From positions 124,001 to 188,000 of the forward strand of contig NZ_JAPDRF010000005.1 of the NCBI RefSeq assembly GCF_040706615.1: a stretch of 64,000 nucleotides of DNA. Reading direction: 5' to 3'. The position numbers were made by a program, and so were the translations under genes. This stretch comes from Lentisalinibacter sediminis. Its GTDB lineage: Bacteria; Pseudomonadota; Gammaproteobacteria; Steroidobacterales; Woeseiaceae. The notes beneath the pieces were generated by a model, which saw only the letters and a program-made list of their open reading frames with translations, was not told the DNA's origin and made no database searches. This document shows, piece after piece, positions 52,574 through 62,036 of this stretch (its first letter is position 1; every line of letters starts with the position of its first letter).

Positions 52574-53635
52574 TCAATGATACTGGGGGCTCAGCCTGTG
52601 CACGGCTTCCAGCATGGCACTGACGTGCTCCGGATCGATGTCCGGATGGATGCCGTGGCCCAGGTTGAACACGTGACCGGGTCCCTTGCCGTAGCTTGCC
52701 AGGACGCCGGCCACGGCCTCGGCTATCGCCTCGGGCCCTGCGTAGAGCATGGACGGATCCAGGTTGCCCTGCAGCGCCACCTTGTCGCCGGTGTAGCGGC
52801 GTGCATCGGCGAGGTCCGTGGTCCAGTCCACGCCTAGGCCGTCACAGCCCGTCTCCGCCATGTCGGCGAGCAACGGGCCGGCGTTCTTCGTGAACAGCAC
52901 CACGGGGACGCGGCGGCCGTCCTGCTCGCGCTCGAGGCCGTCCATCACCCGCTGCATCGCCGCCAGCGAGAACCGCCGGTAGGTATCCGGCGTCAGCACG
53001 CCGCCCCAGGTGTCGAAGATCATCACCGCCTGGGCACCGGCCCGGATCTGGGCGTTCAGATAGTCCCGGGTGGTATCGGCGAGTTTGTTCAGCAGCAGCT
53101 CCATCAGATCGGGACGGTCGTAGAGCAGGGCCTTGATGCGGCCGAAGTTCTTGCTGCTGCCGCCTTCGACCATGTAGGTGGCCACCGTCCAGGGGCTGCC
53201 GGAGAAACCGATCAGCGGCACCCGGCCGGCCAGCTCCCGGCGGATCACCCGCACGGCGTCGATGACGTAGCCGAGTTTCTCCGCGACGTCCGGCACCGCC
53301 AGCTGCTCGATCTGGGCGGGGGTGCGCACCGGGTGCTCGAACTTCGGCCCCTCGCCGGTCTCGAAATACAGGCCGCAGCCCATCGCATCCGGCACCGTCA
53401 GGATGTCGGAGAACAGGATGGCGGCGTCCAGCGGGTAGCGCTCCAGCGGCTGCAGGGTCACCTCGCAGGCCAGATCCGGGTTCGAGCACAGGGCCATGAA
53501 ATCCCCGGCCTGCGCCCGGGTGGCGCGGTACTCGGGCAGGTAGCGGCCCGCCTGGCGCATCATCCACACCGGCGTGCGCGGCACGGGTTCGCGCAGCAGG
53601 GCGCGCAGCAACAGATCGTTCTCGAGTTCGCTCAT
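52574..53635 (-). CDS. hemE: Uroporphyrinogen decarboxylase
   Basis: This 353-residue enzyme converts uroporphyrinogen III to coproporphyrinogen III, downstream of hemCD. It has PVWMMRQAGRYLPEYRATR, the catalytic Asp in SDILTVPDAMG and the C-terminal GHGIHPDIDPEHV. I chose ATG 53635 (MSELENDLLL) for standard length; an upstream frame continues for 33 codons without homology. It starts four bases after pyrF. Confidence 0.97.
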   Translation of the reverse strand: MSELENDLLLRALLREPVPRTPVWMMRQAGRYLPEYRATRAQAGDFMALCSNPDLACEVTLQPLERYPLDAAILFSDILTVPDAMGCGLYFETGEGPKFEHPVRTPAQIEQLAVPDVAEKLGYVIDAVRVIRRELAGRVPLIGFSGSPWTVATYMVEGGSSKNFGRIKALLYDRPDLMELLLNKLADTTRDYLNAQIRAGAQAVMIFDTWGGVLTPDTYRRFSLAAMQRVMDGLEREQDGRRVPVVLFTKNAGPLLADMAETGCDGLGVDWTTDLADARRYTGDKVALQGNLDPSMLYAGPEAIAEAVAGVLASYGKGPGHVFNLGHGIHPDIDPEHVSAMLEAVHRLSPQYH

Positions 53636-53639
53636 CAAT

Positions 53640-54365
53640 CTACTCCGCCGGGAACAGGCCGGCGATGGTGGTCTGTATGGCTTCCGCGGCAGCCCGCGGC
53701 GAATCGGCGTCCCGGATGGGTCGGCCGACGACAATGTGATCCGCGCCGTTGGCGAAGGCCTGCTGGACGCTGACCACCCGCTTCTGGTCGTCCGCCGGGC
53801 GGTTGTCGACCGGACGGATGCCGGGCGTCACGACCAGCAGGCGGTTGTCGACGTGTTCGCGCAGGCGCGGCACCTCCAGCCCGGAGGAGATCACGCCGTC
53901 GCAGCCGGCCTCGAAGGCGCGGCGGGCCCGGGACAGCACCAGCTCCTCCACGTCGCAGTCGAAGCCGAGATCGTCCAGGTCGCCGCGGTCCAGGCTGGTG
54001 AGCACGGTCACCGCCAGCACCTTCAGGTCGCCCTTGTTCTCGGCCGCGGCCTCCATGATGGACTGGTTGCCATGCACCGTGGCGAAGGTGGCGCCGCGGG
54101 CGGCGAGATTGCGGACGGCCGCAGCGACGGTGGCGGGCACGTCGAACAGCTTCACGTCCAGGAACACCTTCTTGTCCCGCTCGATCAGCCAGTCGGCCAG
54201 CTCGAAGTAGCCACCGCTCATGGCTAGCTCCAGACCGATCTTGTAGAACGAAACGCTGTCGCCGAGCTCTCCGGCCAGGCGGCGGGCCACGGCGACGTCC
54301 GGCACGTCGAGTGCGAAGATCAGTCTGTCCCTGGCTGCTATGTCTGCGATGCTGTCGTCGGTCAC
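53640..54365 (-). CDS. pyrF: Orotidine 5'-phosphate decarboxylase
   Basis: This 241-residue enzyme makes UMP from OMP. It has FLDVKLFDVPATV with the catalytic Asp70-Lys72-Asp75 set, SGLEVPRLR, and VVTPGIRPVDN and VVGRPI for the phosphate. Start is GTG at 54365 behind GAGGGGAC. The frame stays open far upstream, so the start rests on the site and family length. Confidence 0.95.
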   Translation of the reverse strand: MTDDSIADIAARDRLIFALDVPDVAVARRLAGELGDSVSFYKIGLELAMSGGYFELADWLIERDKKVFLDVKLFDVPATVAAAVRNLAARGATFATVHGNQSIMEAAAENKGDLKVLAVTVLTSLDRGDLDDLGFDCDVEELVLSRARRAFEAGCDGVISSGLEVPRLREHVDNRLLVVTPGIRPVDNRPADDQKRVVSVQQAFANGADHIVVGRPIRDADSPRAAAEAIQTTIAGLFPAE

Positions 54366-54427
54366 GGTGTCCCCTCGGCTGCGGGCGTGCATTCTATCAC
54401 CGCTCCGCGCGGCCGGGGCGCCGCGGC

Positions 54428-55621
54428 TCAGGTGTTGCCGACGGCAGGGTCGGTGAGCCGCTCGTGCTCCGCGATGGCATAGCGGTCGGTCATGCCGGCG
54501 ACGTAGTCCGCCACCACCCGTGCGCGGGCGGCGTCGCCGTGCTCCCGGCCGGCGGAGCGGGCCGCGGTGGCGAACTCGGCCGGCATCAGCCGCGGCTCGT
54601 CCATGTAGGCGGCGAACAGGGTCTCGACGACCCGGCGCGCCTTCAGCGTCATGCCCAGCACGCGGTGATGGCGATAGAGGTTCGCGTGCAGGAATCGCTT
54701 CAGCGAGAGATGCTGCTCCCGGATCTCGTCGCCGAAACCCACCAGCGGCCCTTCCTGGTCCCGCACCTGGTCGATGGAGCGGGGGTTCGCGGCGCGCAGC
54801 CGCCCGGCGGTCTCCCGGATGAGGTCGGTGACCACCCGATTGATCATGCGCCGGATCACCTCGTGGATCAGACGCCGGCCTTCCAGACCGGGATAGCGCG
54901 CCAGCACATCGTCGTGCTGCACCGCGAACAGCGGCTCGCCGCGCAGCATCTCCACGCCCAGCAGGCCGGCGCGCAGCCCGTCGTCCACGTCGTGGTTGTT
55001 GTAGGCGATCTCGTCGGCCAGATTCGCGAGCTGAGCTTCCAGTCCCGGCTGGCGGCGCTCCAGGAAGCGCCGCCCGAGCTCGCCGAGCTCCCGGGCATGG
55101 CGGGCCGAGCAGTGCTTCAGGATGCCCTCCCGGGTCTCGTACATGAGGTTCAGGCCGGCGAACTCTGCGTACTTCTCCTCCAGCTCGTCGACGACGCGCA
55201 GGGACTGCAGGTTGTGCTCGAAGCCGCCGTAGTCGCGCATGCACTCGTTCAGCGCGTCCTGCCCCGCGTGGCCGAAGGGGGTATGGCCGAGATCATGAGC
55301 CAGGCAGACGGCCTCGGCCAGGGTCTCGTTGAGCCCGAGGGTATGGGCCACGCTGCGGGCGATCTGGGCGACTTCCAGCGAGTGGGTCAGGCGCGTGCGG
55401 TACAGGTCGCCCTCGTGGTTGACGAATACCTGCGTCTTGTAGACCAGCCGGCGGAAGGCGCTGGCATGGATGATGCGGTCGCGGTCGCGCTGGTACTCGC
55501 CGCGGTAGACCGGGGGTGGCTCGGCGTGGCGGCGGCCCGGGCTGTGCGACTCCCGCGCGGCCCCCGGCAGCAGGCCGTCGTCGGCTCGCTCCAGATCCAC
55601 GTATTCCCTCGTTCCCGACAC
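54428..55621 (-). CDS. dgt: dGTP triphosphohydrolase-like HD protein
   Basis: This 397-residue dNTP triphosphohydrolase of the HD superfamily shows TRLTHSLEVAQIARSVA, AHDLGHTPFGHAG and DEIAYNNHDVDDGLRAG, the metal-binding H...HD...D set. It belongs to the shorter, Pseudomonas-like class. It lies between aroB and pyrF; such linkage with aroKB is found in several gammaproteobacteria. Confidence 0.93.
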   Translation of the reverse strand: MSGTREYVDLERADDGLLPGAARESHSPGRRHAEPPPVYRGEYQRDRDRIIHASAFRRLVYKTQVFVNHEGDLYRTRLTHSLEVAQIARSVAHTLGLNETLAEAVCLAHDLGHTPFGHAGQDALNECMRDYGGFEHNLQSLRVVDELEEKYAEFAGLNLMYETREGILKHCSARHARELGELGRRFLERRQPGLEAQLANLADEIAYNNHDVDDGLRAGLLGVEMLRGEPLFAVQHDDVLARYPGLEGRRLIHEVIRRMINRVVTDLIRETAGRLRAANPRSIDQVRDQEGPLVGFGDEIREQHLSLKRFLHANLYRHHRVLGMTLKARRVVETLFAAYMDEPRLMPAEFATAARSAGREHGDAARARVVADYVAGMTDRYAIAEHERLTDPAVGNT

Positions 55622-55625
55622 CCGC

Positions 55626-56708
55626 TCAGCCCGCCTCGGGAGCGGCCGGCGCCAGCGCTTCGGCCAGCGCCTGCGCGGAGAAATCCGCGGTCACGTACGC
55701 TTCGCCGATACCGCGCAGCAGCACCAAGCGCAGGCGTCCGGCCTGCACCTTCTTGTCGAACTGCATCGCCTCGCGCAACCGCGCGGCGCCCACCGGCGGC
55801 GGCGCCACGGGCAGCCCGGCCGCCGCGATCAGATCGCGGACGCGGTCGAATTCCGCCCCGCCCAGGCCGCTGGCACGGGCCGCCATCAGCATGCCCGCGG
55901 CCACCGCCTCGCCGTGCAGCCATTCGCCGTAGCCGGTGACCGACTCGATGGCGTGACCGAAGGTGTGCCCGAGGTTCAGGAGCGCCCGCCGGCCCGCCTC
56001 GCGCTCGTCCGCCGCGACGATGGCGGCCTTCATCTCGCAGCAGCGGCGCACCGCGTGCTGCAGCGCGCTCCTGTCCCGGCGCCGCAGCGCCGCCATGTTG
56101 TCCTCCAGCCAGGCGAAGAAGACCGCGTCGCCCAGCAGCCCGTACTTGATGACCTCGGCGAGGCCCGCCGCCAGCTCCCGGTCCGGCAGGGTATCCAGGG
56201 TGGCGAGGTCGATCAGCACGAAGGTCGGCTGATGGAATGCCCCGATCAGATTCTTGCCCCGGACGTGGTTGACGCCGGTCTTGCCGCCCACCGACGAGTC
56301 CACCTGGGCCAGCAGCGTGGTCGGCACCTGGATGAAGTCCACGCCCCGCTGGTAGCAGGCCGCCGCGAAACCGGCCATGTCGCCCACGACGCCGCCGCCG
56401 AGGGCCACCACGGTAGTATCCCGGTTGGCGCCCGCGCCCACCAGCGTGTCGATGATCGCGGCGACGTGATCCAGGTCTTTGTGCGCCTCTCCGTCCGGCA
56501 GCACGTGCACGGCGGCCAGCCGATCACCGAGCGCGCGCCGGGCAGCATCCAGGTACAGCGGCCCCACCACGTCGTTGGTCACTACCACCGCGTCCGGCCC
56601 GCGCAGGCGGGCGGCGAGCGCCCCGGCCTCGGCGAGCAGGCCCTCGCCGACATCGATCGGGTAGCTTCTGGCGCCCAGCTGGACGGTGAGCGTCTCGGGG
56701 TCTGTCAC
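55626..56708 (-). CDS. aroB: 3-dehydroquinate synthase
   Basis: This 360-residue enzyme of the shikimate pathway has ALGGGVVGDMAGFAAACYQRG (NAD/phosphate), the zinc ligands Glu in AEVIKYGLLGD and His in LNLGHTFGHAIE, and HGEAVAAGM. It feeds chorismate to TrpE and other aromatic routes. It is in an operon with aroK upstream and dgt downstream (4-base spacing). Confidence 0.97.
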   Translation of the reverse strand: MTDPETLTVQLGARSYPIDVGEGLLAEAGALAARLRGPDAVVVTNDVVGPLYLDAARRALGDRLAAVHVLPDGEAHKDLDHVAAIIDTLVGAGANRDTTVVALGGGVVGDMAGFAAACYQRGVDFIQVPTTLLAQVDSSVGGKTGVNHVRGKNLIGAFHQPTFVLIDLATLDTLPDRELAAGLAEVIKYGLLGDAVFFAWLEDNMAALRRRDRSALQHAVRRCCEMKAAIVAADEREAGRRALLNLGHTFGHAIESVTGYGEWLHGEAVAAGMLMAARASGLGGAEFDRVRDLIAAAGLPVAPPPVGAARLREAMQFDKKVQAGRLRLVLLRGIGEAYVTADFSAQALAEALAPAAPEAG

Positions 56709-56785
56709 GGAAGGCGGCTCCTGATGCCGGCGGAACGCCTAAGTTGCCGGGCGCCGGCGGCAGAATCAAGCGCCCTGCGGACCGG

Positions 56786-57295
56786 TCACAGCCGGCTGCG
56801 GATATCCGCGACCACGTGGTGCACCCGGCGGCCGTCGGTCTCGATCACCAGGTCGGCGATCTCCCGGTACAGGGGCTCGCGTTCGGCGAACAAACGGCCC
56901 AGCGTCTCCGCCGGGTCGCCTTCCGCCAGCATGGGCCGCTCGCGGCCGCGGCGGGTGCGCTCCAGTTGTTGCGCGACCGTGGCATGAAGGTAGACCACGG
57001 TGCCTCGCGCAGCCAGGTTGCGACGGTTGTCCGGGTCACCCACCACGCCGCCGCCGGTGGCCAGCACCAGGTCCGGCCGCGCCGTGAGTTCGTCGACGAC
57101 CGCCGCCTCGCGCTTGCGGAAACCCGCCTCGCCTTCCTTCTCGAAGATGAACGGAATATCGACGCCGGTCCGCCGCTCGATCTCGTCGTCGGTATCCACG
57201 AACTCGAGATTCAGCGCCCGTGCCAGCGCGCGGCCGACAGCGGACTTCCCCGCCCCCATGGGGCCTACGAGGAATATCCTGGAGCCGTCAGTCAA
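56786..57295 (-). CDS. aroK: Shikimate kinase
   Basis: This 169-residue kinase has Walker A GPMGAGKSAVGRAL (11-24), the shikimate site FVDTDDEIERR and LATGGGVV, and ends with the lid region RRGRERPML. ATG start at 57295. Adjacent to aroB with 77 bases between them that show no clear terminator. Confidence 0.96.
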   Translation of the reverse strand: MTDGSRIFLVGPMGAGKSAVGRALARALNLEFVDTDDEIERRTGVDIPFIFEKEGEAGFRKREAAVVDELTARPDLVLATGGGVVGDPDNRRNLAARGTVVYLHATVAQQLERTRRGRERPMLAEGDPAETLGRLFAEREPLYREIADLVIETDGRRVHHVVADIRSRL

Positions 57296-57311
57296 GATGC
57301 CGCCCGGAAGG

Positions 57312-57338
57312 AAGAAAGCCGGCCCGCAGGCCGGCTTT
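57312..57338 (-). terminator. Intrinsic terminator after the Ig-like lipoprotein
   Basis: On the minus strand AAAGCCGGCC pairs with GGCCGGCTTT (10 bp) around a TGCG tetraloop, then TCTTCC. It lies 14 bases past the lipoprotein stop and just before aroK, so it would separate the pil and lipoprotein genes from the aro genes. The T tract is short and interrupted. Confidence 0.7.
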
Positions 57339-57351
57339 CCCGATCACTCGG

Positions 57352-59217
57352 TCAGAGCGTATCGGCGCAGCTGTTCGACTCACCGAACGGGCTCGGATTG
57401 CCCGGCGGATTCGTGTTCTGGTCGGTCACATCGCTCGCGGCAATCGGCAACCGGAACTTCGAAGTCTCCGTGGTCTCCGTCCCCTGGACCGTCGCCTGGG
57501 CGGTGAGGGTCACGTCAACCCAGCGCGCGAACTCCTGGGGATAGATCACGTCGACGATGCCGAAGCCGTTCTGGTCGGTGGAGAAGGTACCGTTGCCGGT
57601 GCTCTGGGCGGCCACCGTCGCGATATTGCCGGCCTCCAGAGTACCGTTACCGTTGTTGTCCTCGCCCGGATCCAGCACACCATTGCGATTGACGTCCTCG
57701 TCGGCACAGGGCCCGGCGGTGATCACCTGGACCCACTGGCTGGCCACGGTGTCGTAGAACCAGTAGCCCTTGTAATAGGCGTCCGACTGGATACGCATCT
57801 GCACGGTCACATCGGCCACACCTGCGCCCTGGGAGTCGGTAACCTGAACCGCGTATTCCTTGCGGTACTGGGCCTGGTTCGGCTCGTTGATCTCGTTGCC
57901 GGTACCCAGCGTGAGGAATACCTCGAGCTGGGCGACGGTGAGATTCACCGAACCGGTGACCGCCGGCGTGTCCCGCACGGTGGCGGTGATGGTGACGCCG
58001 TTGCTGGCACTCGTGCTGGAGCCGGCGGTGTAGGAGACAGTGGCCCGGCCCTGGGTGTTGGTGGTCGCCGAGCCGGCAGACAGCGAGCCGCCGGTGACGT
58101 CGTCGAGGCCGAAGTCCACGACCTTGTTCGCCACGAGGTTGCCAGCCGCATCCCGCACGATGGCGGTGATCGCGCTCTGCTCGCTGGGCGCCACGGTGAA
58201 GGGACTCGCCTGCACCTCGATGCTGTCGGCAGTGGTCGCGACGAACTGGATCTGCACCGTCGTCTCGGTGCCGTCCGGATTGGTGGCCGTGATCACCGCG
58301 GGTCCGGCATTCGACGCCTGCAGGTCGACCGAGGCGTCGCCGTTGCCGTCGGTGGTGGCCGTCGCTGCAGACAGCGTGCCGCGGGTGGTTGAGAAGGTGA
58401 CGTTCTCACCGGCCTGGGCCACGCCGCCGACGGTCCAGTTCACCGTGACGGTGACCGGCGTGTTCAGCGGCACCTGGGTGCCCGAGGCCGGGGCCGTGAT
58501 GACGAAGGAGTCGTCCGAGACGGTGAGCGTCACCTCGTCGGTGATCCCGAGCGCCGTCGCCGACAGGGTATCCGCACCGGCGGCCGAAGCCGTCACCTGC
58601 ACCTGCGCCTGGCCGAGATTGTCCGTGGTCAGCGAACTGGAGGCCAGTGTGTTGCCGTTCGACGAGGCCACGTCCACGGTCTGGCCGGCGATACCGTCGC
58701 CGTTGGAATCCGCCAGCACGATACTGTAGGTCGCGCTGTCGCCCTGAGCCAGACTGGCCGGGCCCTGCAGCGTGATGGTCGTGCCCGCTACGTTGACGTC
58801 CACGCTGTTCGTAAGACCGTTCACGTCGGCCGTCACGGTAATGGTGCGGTTGGTGGGGTCACCCGCGGTGCCCAGCGAGGCCGTCGCAGTGCCGTTCTCC
58901 AGCGTGGTGACCTCGTTGACCGTGAGGATGCCCGAGGTGGAGGAGAACACGACCGGCTGGTCGGCCATCACCCGGTTGTCCGCGTCGCGGACCAGCGCGG
59001 TGATCGTCACCTCTGAACCGCCCGCCGAGGGCAGCTGTGGGCTGCTGGTCAGCACCGTGACGGTGGCCGGCGTGGGCGCATCGGGTCCGGCGCCGCCGCC
59101 GGTGCCGCCATTGCCGCTGCCGGCGAACGAGTTGTCGGTGCCGCCGCTGGAGCAGGCGCCGAGTGCGAGCCCCATGAATGCGATAAGCAGTGTCGGCAGA
59201 GTCGAGAGTTTTCTCAT
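57352..59217 (-). CDS. Lipoprotein with bacterial Ig-like (Big) repeats
   Basis: This 621-residue exported lipoprotein has signal MRKLSTLPTLLIAFMGLALGAC with lipidated Cys22, then a Gly/Ser-rich linker. About four Big-type beta domains follow (repeats of TVTVLTSSP..., TDNLGQAQVQVTA, TTNTQGRATVSYTAG, about 55-450). A calcium-loop-like segment DVNRNGVLDPGEDNNGNG sits at about 508-526 within a C-terminal Ig-like domain, and a Cys pair (504, 617) may form a disulfide. The ATG is used because upstream TTG lacks a site. It lies between pilQ and aroK, which are neighbours in Pseudomonas, so it may be a surface adhesin or pilus-associated factor (inference). Confidence 0.88.
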   Translation of the reverse strand: MRKLSTLPTLLIAFMGLALGACSSGGTDNSFAGSGNGGTGGGAGPDAPTPATVTVLTSSPQLPSAGGSEVTITALVRDADNRVMADQPVVFSSTSGILTVNEVTTLENGTATASLGTAGDPTNRTITVTADVNGLTNSVDVNVAGTTITLQGPASLAQGDSATYSIVLADSNGDGIAGQTVDVASSNGNTLASSSLTTDNLGQAQVQVTASAAGADTLSATALGITDEVTLTVSDDSFVITAPASGTQVPLNTPVTVTVNWTVGGVAQAGENVTFSTTRGTLSAATATTDGNGDASVDLQASNAGPAVITATNPDGTETTVQIQFVATTADSIEVQASPFTVAPSEQSAITAIVRDAAGNLVANKVVDFGLDDVTGGSLSAGSATTNTQGRATVSYTAGSSTSASNGVTITATVRDTPAVTGSVNLTVAQLEVFLTLGTGNEINEPNQAQYRKEYAVQVTDSQGAGVADVTVQMRIQSDAYYKGYWFYDTVASQWVQVITAGPCADEDVNRNGVLDPGEDNNGNGTLEAGNIATVAAQSTGNGTFSTDQNGFGIVDVIYPQEFARWVDVTLTAQATVQGTETTETSKFRLPIAASDVTDQNTNPPGNPSPFGESNSCADTL

Positions 59218-59254
59218 CGGTTCGATTCCCAAGCGTTAGGGCGGTCGTGCGCCA

Positions 59255-61438
59255 TCAGTAAACGACTGCGTTCTCTTCCAGGATCTTCGGTGTCACGAAG
59301 ATGAGCAGTTCCGACTTGTTCGCCACGTTCTGGGTGGAGCGGAACAGCGCGCCCACGCCGGGGATGTCGCCCAGCAGCGGGACCTTGTTGGCCACTTCTC
59401 GTCGCTCTGTCTCGTAGATTCCTCCGAGCACGACGGTCTGGCCGTCGCGCACGAGCACCTGGGTGCGGATCTCGCGGGTGTCGATACTCGGTACGAAGCC
59501 GCCGGTGGCGCTCGCCACGAGCTCGCCGACACTGTCCGAATTCACCTGCAGATCCATGATGATGTTGTCGTCCGGCGTGATCTGCGGGGTCACCGTCAGA
59601 CTCAGCACCGCCTTTTTGAACTGGGTGGTGGTCGCGCCGCTGGAGGAGGACTCCTGGAACGGGATCTCCACGCCCTGCTCGATCAGCGCTTCCTTCTGGT
59701 TGGCAGTGATCACCCGCGGCGTCGAGACGATCTCGCCCCGACCCTCGGCCTGCAGGGCGGAGAGCTCGAGGTCCACGATGTAGTCCGAATCCAGGATCGC
59801 GAGCGCGATCTGCCCGGCCGGATTGCTCACCGGTAGGTTGACGTTATAGCGGTTGTTCACCGTCGGCGCCTCGACCGGGAACGGCTGACCCGTGTTAGCC
59901 AGGTTATCCAGCGCCGATGCTGTGATCACGTCGGAACCGGCGCTGCTGCCGGTGACCGAGAACAGTCCGTCGCTGGAATTCTCCTGCACGGCGGTGAGGC
60001 CGAGACGAACGCCGAGCTCGCGGCTGAAGTCGTCGTTCACGACCACGATGCGGGACTCGATCAGCACCTGGCGCACCGGGATGTCCAGGGTCTGTACCAG
60101 GCGGCGCACGTCACGCAGACGGTCCACGGTATCCTGCACGAGCAGCGTGTTGGTGCGCTCGTCGATGGCCACCGAGCCGCGCTCGGAGAGCATCGAGTTC
60201 TCGCCTTCCTTGATCAGCGCAGCCAGATCGCTGGCCTTGGCGTAGTTGACCTGGAGAAACTCGGAGAACAGGGGCTCCAGTTCCTGGATGGCCTGTTTGG
60301 CTTCCAGGTCGGCCTTCTCGCGCGCCGCGATCTCCTCCGCCGGCGCCACGATGATCACGTTGCCGTTCTGGCGCATGTCCAGACCCTTGGTGGTCAGGAC
60401 GATGTCGAGCGCCTGATCCCAGGGCACGCTGTTCAGCCGCAGGGTGACATTGCCCTGGACGGTATCGGAGACCACGATGTTGCGGCCGCTGATCTCGGCC
60501 AGCAGCTGCAGCACGGCACGGGTCTCGATATCCTGGAAGTTCAGCGTGACCCGCTCGCCCTCGTAGTCCTTGTCTTCGGCGAACAGGCTGGAGACCTGCT
60601 CGTCCTCCTCGGCCACCGGATTGATCTCGATCGTGAAGACGTCGTCCGACTGATAGGCGAGCTGCTCGTAGTCACCGTCGGCAGAGATCAGCACGCGAGC
60701 GTCGGCGTTGACGCGCACCGCGTCGATGGTGGTGACAGGGGTGGCGAAGTCCTGGACGTCCAGACGGCGGATGAGTTCGCCCGGCAGGTCCGTGCCCTTG
60801 AACACGGCGACCACGCGGCCGCCTTCCTGACGGATGTCGACCGGCGTGGACGGGTCGGTGAGGTCGATGATGATCCGGCCGCCGCCTTCGCGGGTGCGCC
60901 GGAAGTCGACGTTCTCGATGGCACGCGGTCCGCTTGCGGCCGCGGAGGAGGCCGGCGGTGAGCCGGCGAACGTGGTGGTCTCTGCCACCATGTCGCCGCC
61001 CTCGCCGAGGGTCAGGATGACGGTATTGCCGGACACGCGGGTCTCGTAAGGCACCATGCTGTCCAGATTCAGCACCACGCGGGTGCGGCCGTTGGCTTCC
61101 GCGGTGAGCACGGTATCCAGCATGCGCAGGTCCACGTCACGGCGCCGTGAGCTGAGGCCGAGGGCGGTGTCGGGCAGGTCGAGTGCGATGCGCGCCGGGT
61201 TTTCGATGGTGAAGCTGAGCGGCTCCGGAGCAGGCCCCGAGAGAATCAGCCGCAGTTCCACCTGCTGCCCGGGCAGCGACTGGACCTGGATGTCCTGCAG
61301 GGTATTCCCCGGGGCGTCCTGTGCGTGGGTGCCCGCCGAGGCGAACAGCAGCACGAGGGCGGCGAGCCAGCCGAGAGGATGCCTGAGGACGTCCAGCCCG
61401 TGATTGTTCGCCGGCAGCGGCTTCGTTGTGCGAGTCAT
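59255..61438 (-). CDS. pilQ: Type IV pilus secretin PilQ
   Basis: This 727-residue outer-membrane secretin forms the gate for the pilus. It has a signal peptide (LAALVLLFASAGTHA), two N-terminal AMIN domains (about 45-290) that bind peptidoglycan, an STN domain with VTLNFQDIETRAVLQLLAEISG and secretin domain motifs VLIESRIVVVNDDFSRELGV and VPLLGDIPGVGALFRS. Start is ATG 61438 behind GGGAG; an in-frame ATG seven codons upstream (61459) has no good site. Confidence 0.95.
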   Translation of the reverse strand: MTRTTKPLPANNHGLDVLRHPLGWLAALVLLFASAGTHAQDAPGNTLQDIQVQSLPGQQVELRLILSGPAPEPLSFTIENPARIALDLPDTALGLSSRRRDVDLRMLDTVLTAEANGRTRVVLNLDSMVPYETRVSGNTVILTLGEGGDMVAETTTFAGSPPASSAAASGPRAIENVDFRRTREGGGRIIIDLTDPSTPVDIRQEGGRVVAVFKGTDLPGELIRRLDVQDFATPVTTIDAVRVNADARVLISADGDYEQLAYQSDDVFTIEINPVAEEDEQVSSLFAEDKDYEGERVTLNFQDIETRAVLQLLAEISGRNIVVSDTVQGNVTLRLNSVPWDQALDIVLTTKGLDMRQNGNVIIVAPAEEIAAREKADLEAKQAIQELEPLFSEFLQVNYAKASDLAALIKEGENSMLSERGSVAIDERTNTLLVQDTVDRLRDVRRLVQTLDIPVRQVLIESRIVVVNDDFSRELGVRLGLTAVQENSSDGLFSVTGSSAGSDVITASALDNLANTGQPFPVEAPTVNNRYNVNLPVSNPAGQIALAILDSDYIVDLELSALQAEGRGEIVSTPRVITANQKEALIEQGVEIPFQESSSSGATTTQFKKAVLSLTVTPQITPDDNIIMDLQVNSDSVGELVASATGGFVPSIDTREIRTQVLVRDGQTVVLGGIYETERREVANKVPLLGDIPGVGALFRSTQNVANKSELLIFVTPKILEENAVVY

Positions 61439-61469
61439 TCCAGTTTCTCCCAGTGCCATCTGCTTGGCC

Positions 61470-62036
61470 TCAGTCCGAAATACTGATAGCGGCATCTCTC
61501 TCCAGATACCCGCCTATGCCGTCGGAGACGATCTCTTTGACCACGATCTCCGACTCGTTTATCTCGATGATGCGGCCGTCGTTCTGGCCCACGTAATTGC
61601 CGACGGTCACCCGGTTGATGAGTCCGTCGGCCGTCTGCACGAGACCGTAGGTCGTCGCGCCCTGCTGCAGCGTGCCGACCATGTCGAGGGAATCCAGCGG
61701 GAACTGCTCCAGGTATTCCCGGCTGCGGTTGACGTCCGGACGGATGCCGCCGCCGCCCGCGGAGCGCGTATCCGCCACCGGGGAGTCCGGCACGAAGGGC
61801 GAGCGCAGCCCGTCCACGTCGGCCGTGTAGACGTAGCTCTCGTAGGTCTGGATCTCGGGCAGCGGGTCCGGCCGGTCGCCGGGCCTCGCCTTCACCTGGT
61901 CGATGTAGGCGTTGAGATCATTCATGCCGCCGCCGCAGCCGGCCGCGAGAGGCAGCGCGAGCGCTGCCAGCACGGCGAAGATTCCGGCGGGGCGCAGGCT
62001 CACGCGATTTACCCGGAAACGAGGTTCCTGCCTCAT
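61470..62036 (-). CDS. pilP: Type IV pilus lipoprotein PilP
   Basis: This 188-residue inner-membrane lipoprotein links PilNO to PilQ. It has lipobox LALPLAAGC (Cys about 34), a flexible Pro-rich linker (RPGDRPDPLPEIQ) and a C-terminal beta domain (LDSLDMVGTLQQGATTYGLV, GNYVGQNDGRIIEI). ATG overlaps the pilO stop as TGATG; GTG 3 bases upstream is an alternative. Confidence 0.94.
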   Translation of the reverse strand: MRQEPRFRVNRVSLRPAGIFAVLAALALPLAAGCGGGMNDLNAYIDQVKARPGDRPDPLPEIQTYESYVYTADVDGLRSPFVPDSPVADTRSAGGGGIRPDVNRSREYLEQFPLDSLDMVGTLQQGATTYGLVQTADGLINRVTVGNYVGQNDGRIIEINESEIVVKEIVSDGIGGYLERDAAISISD

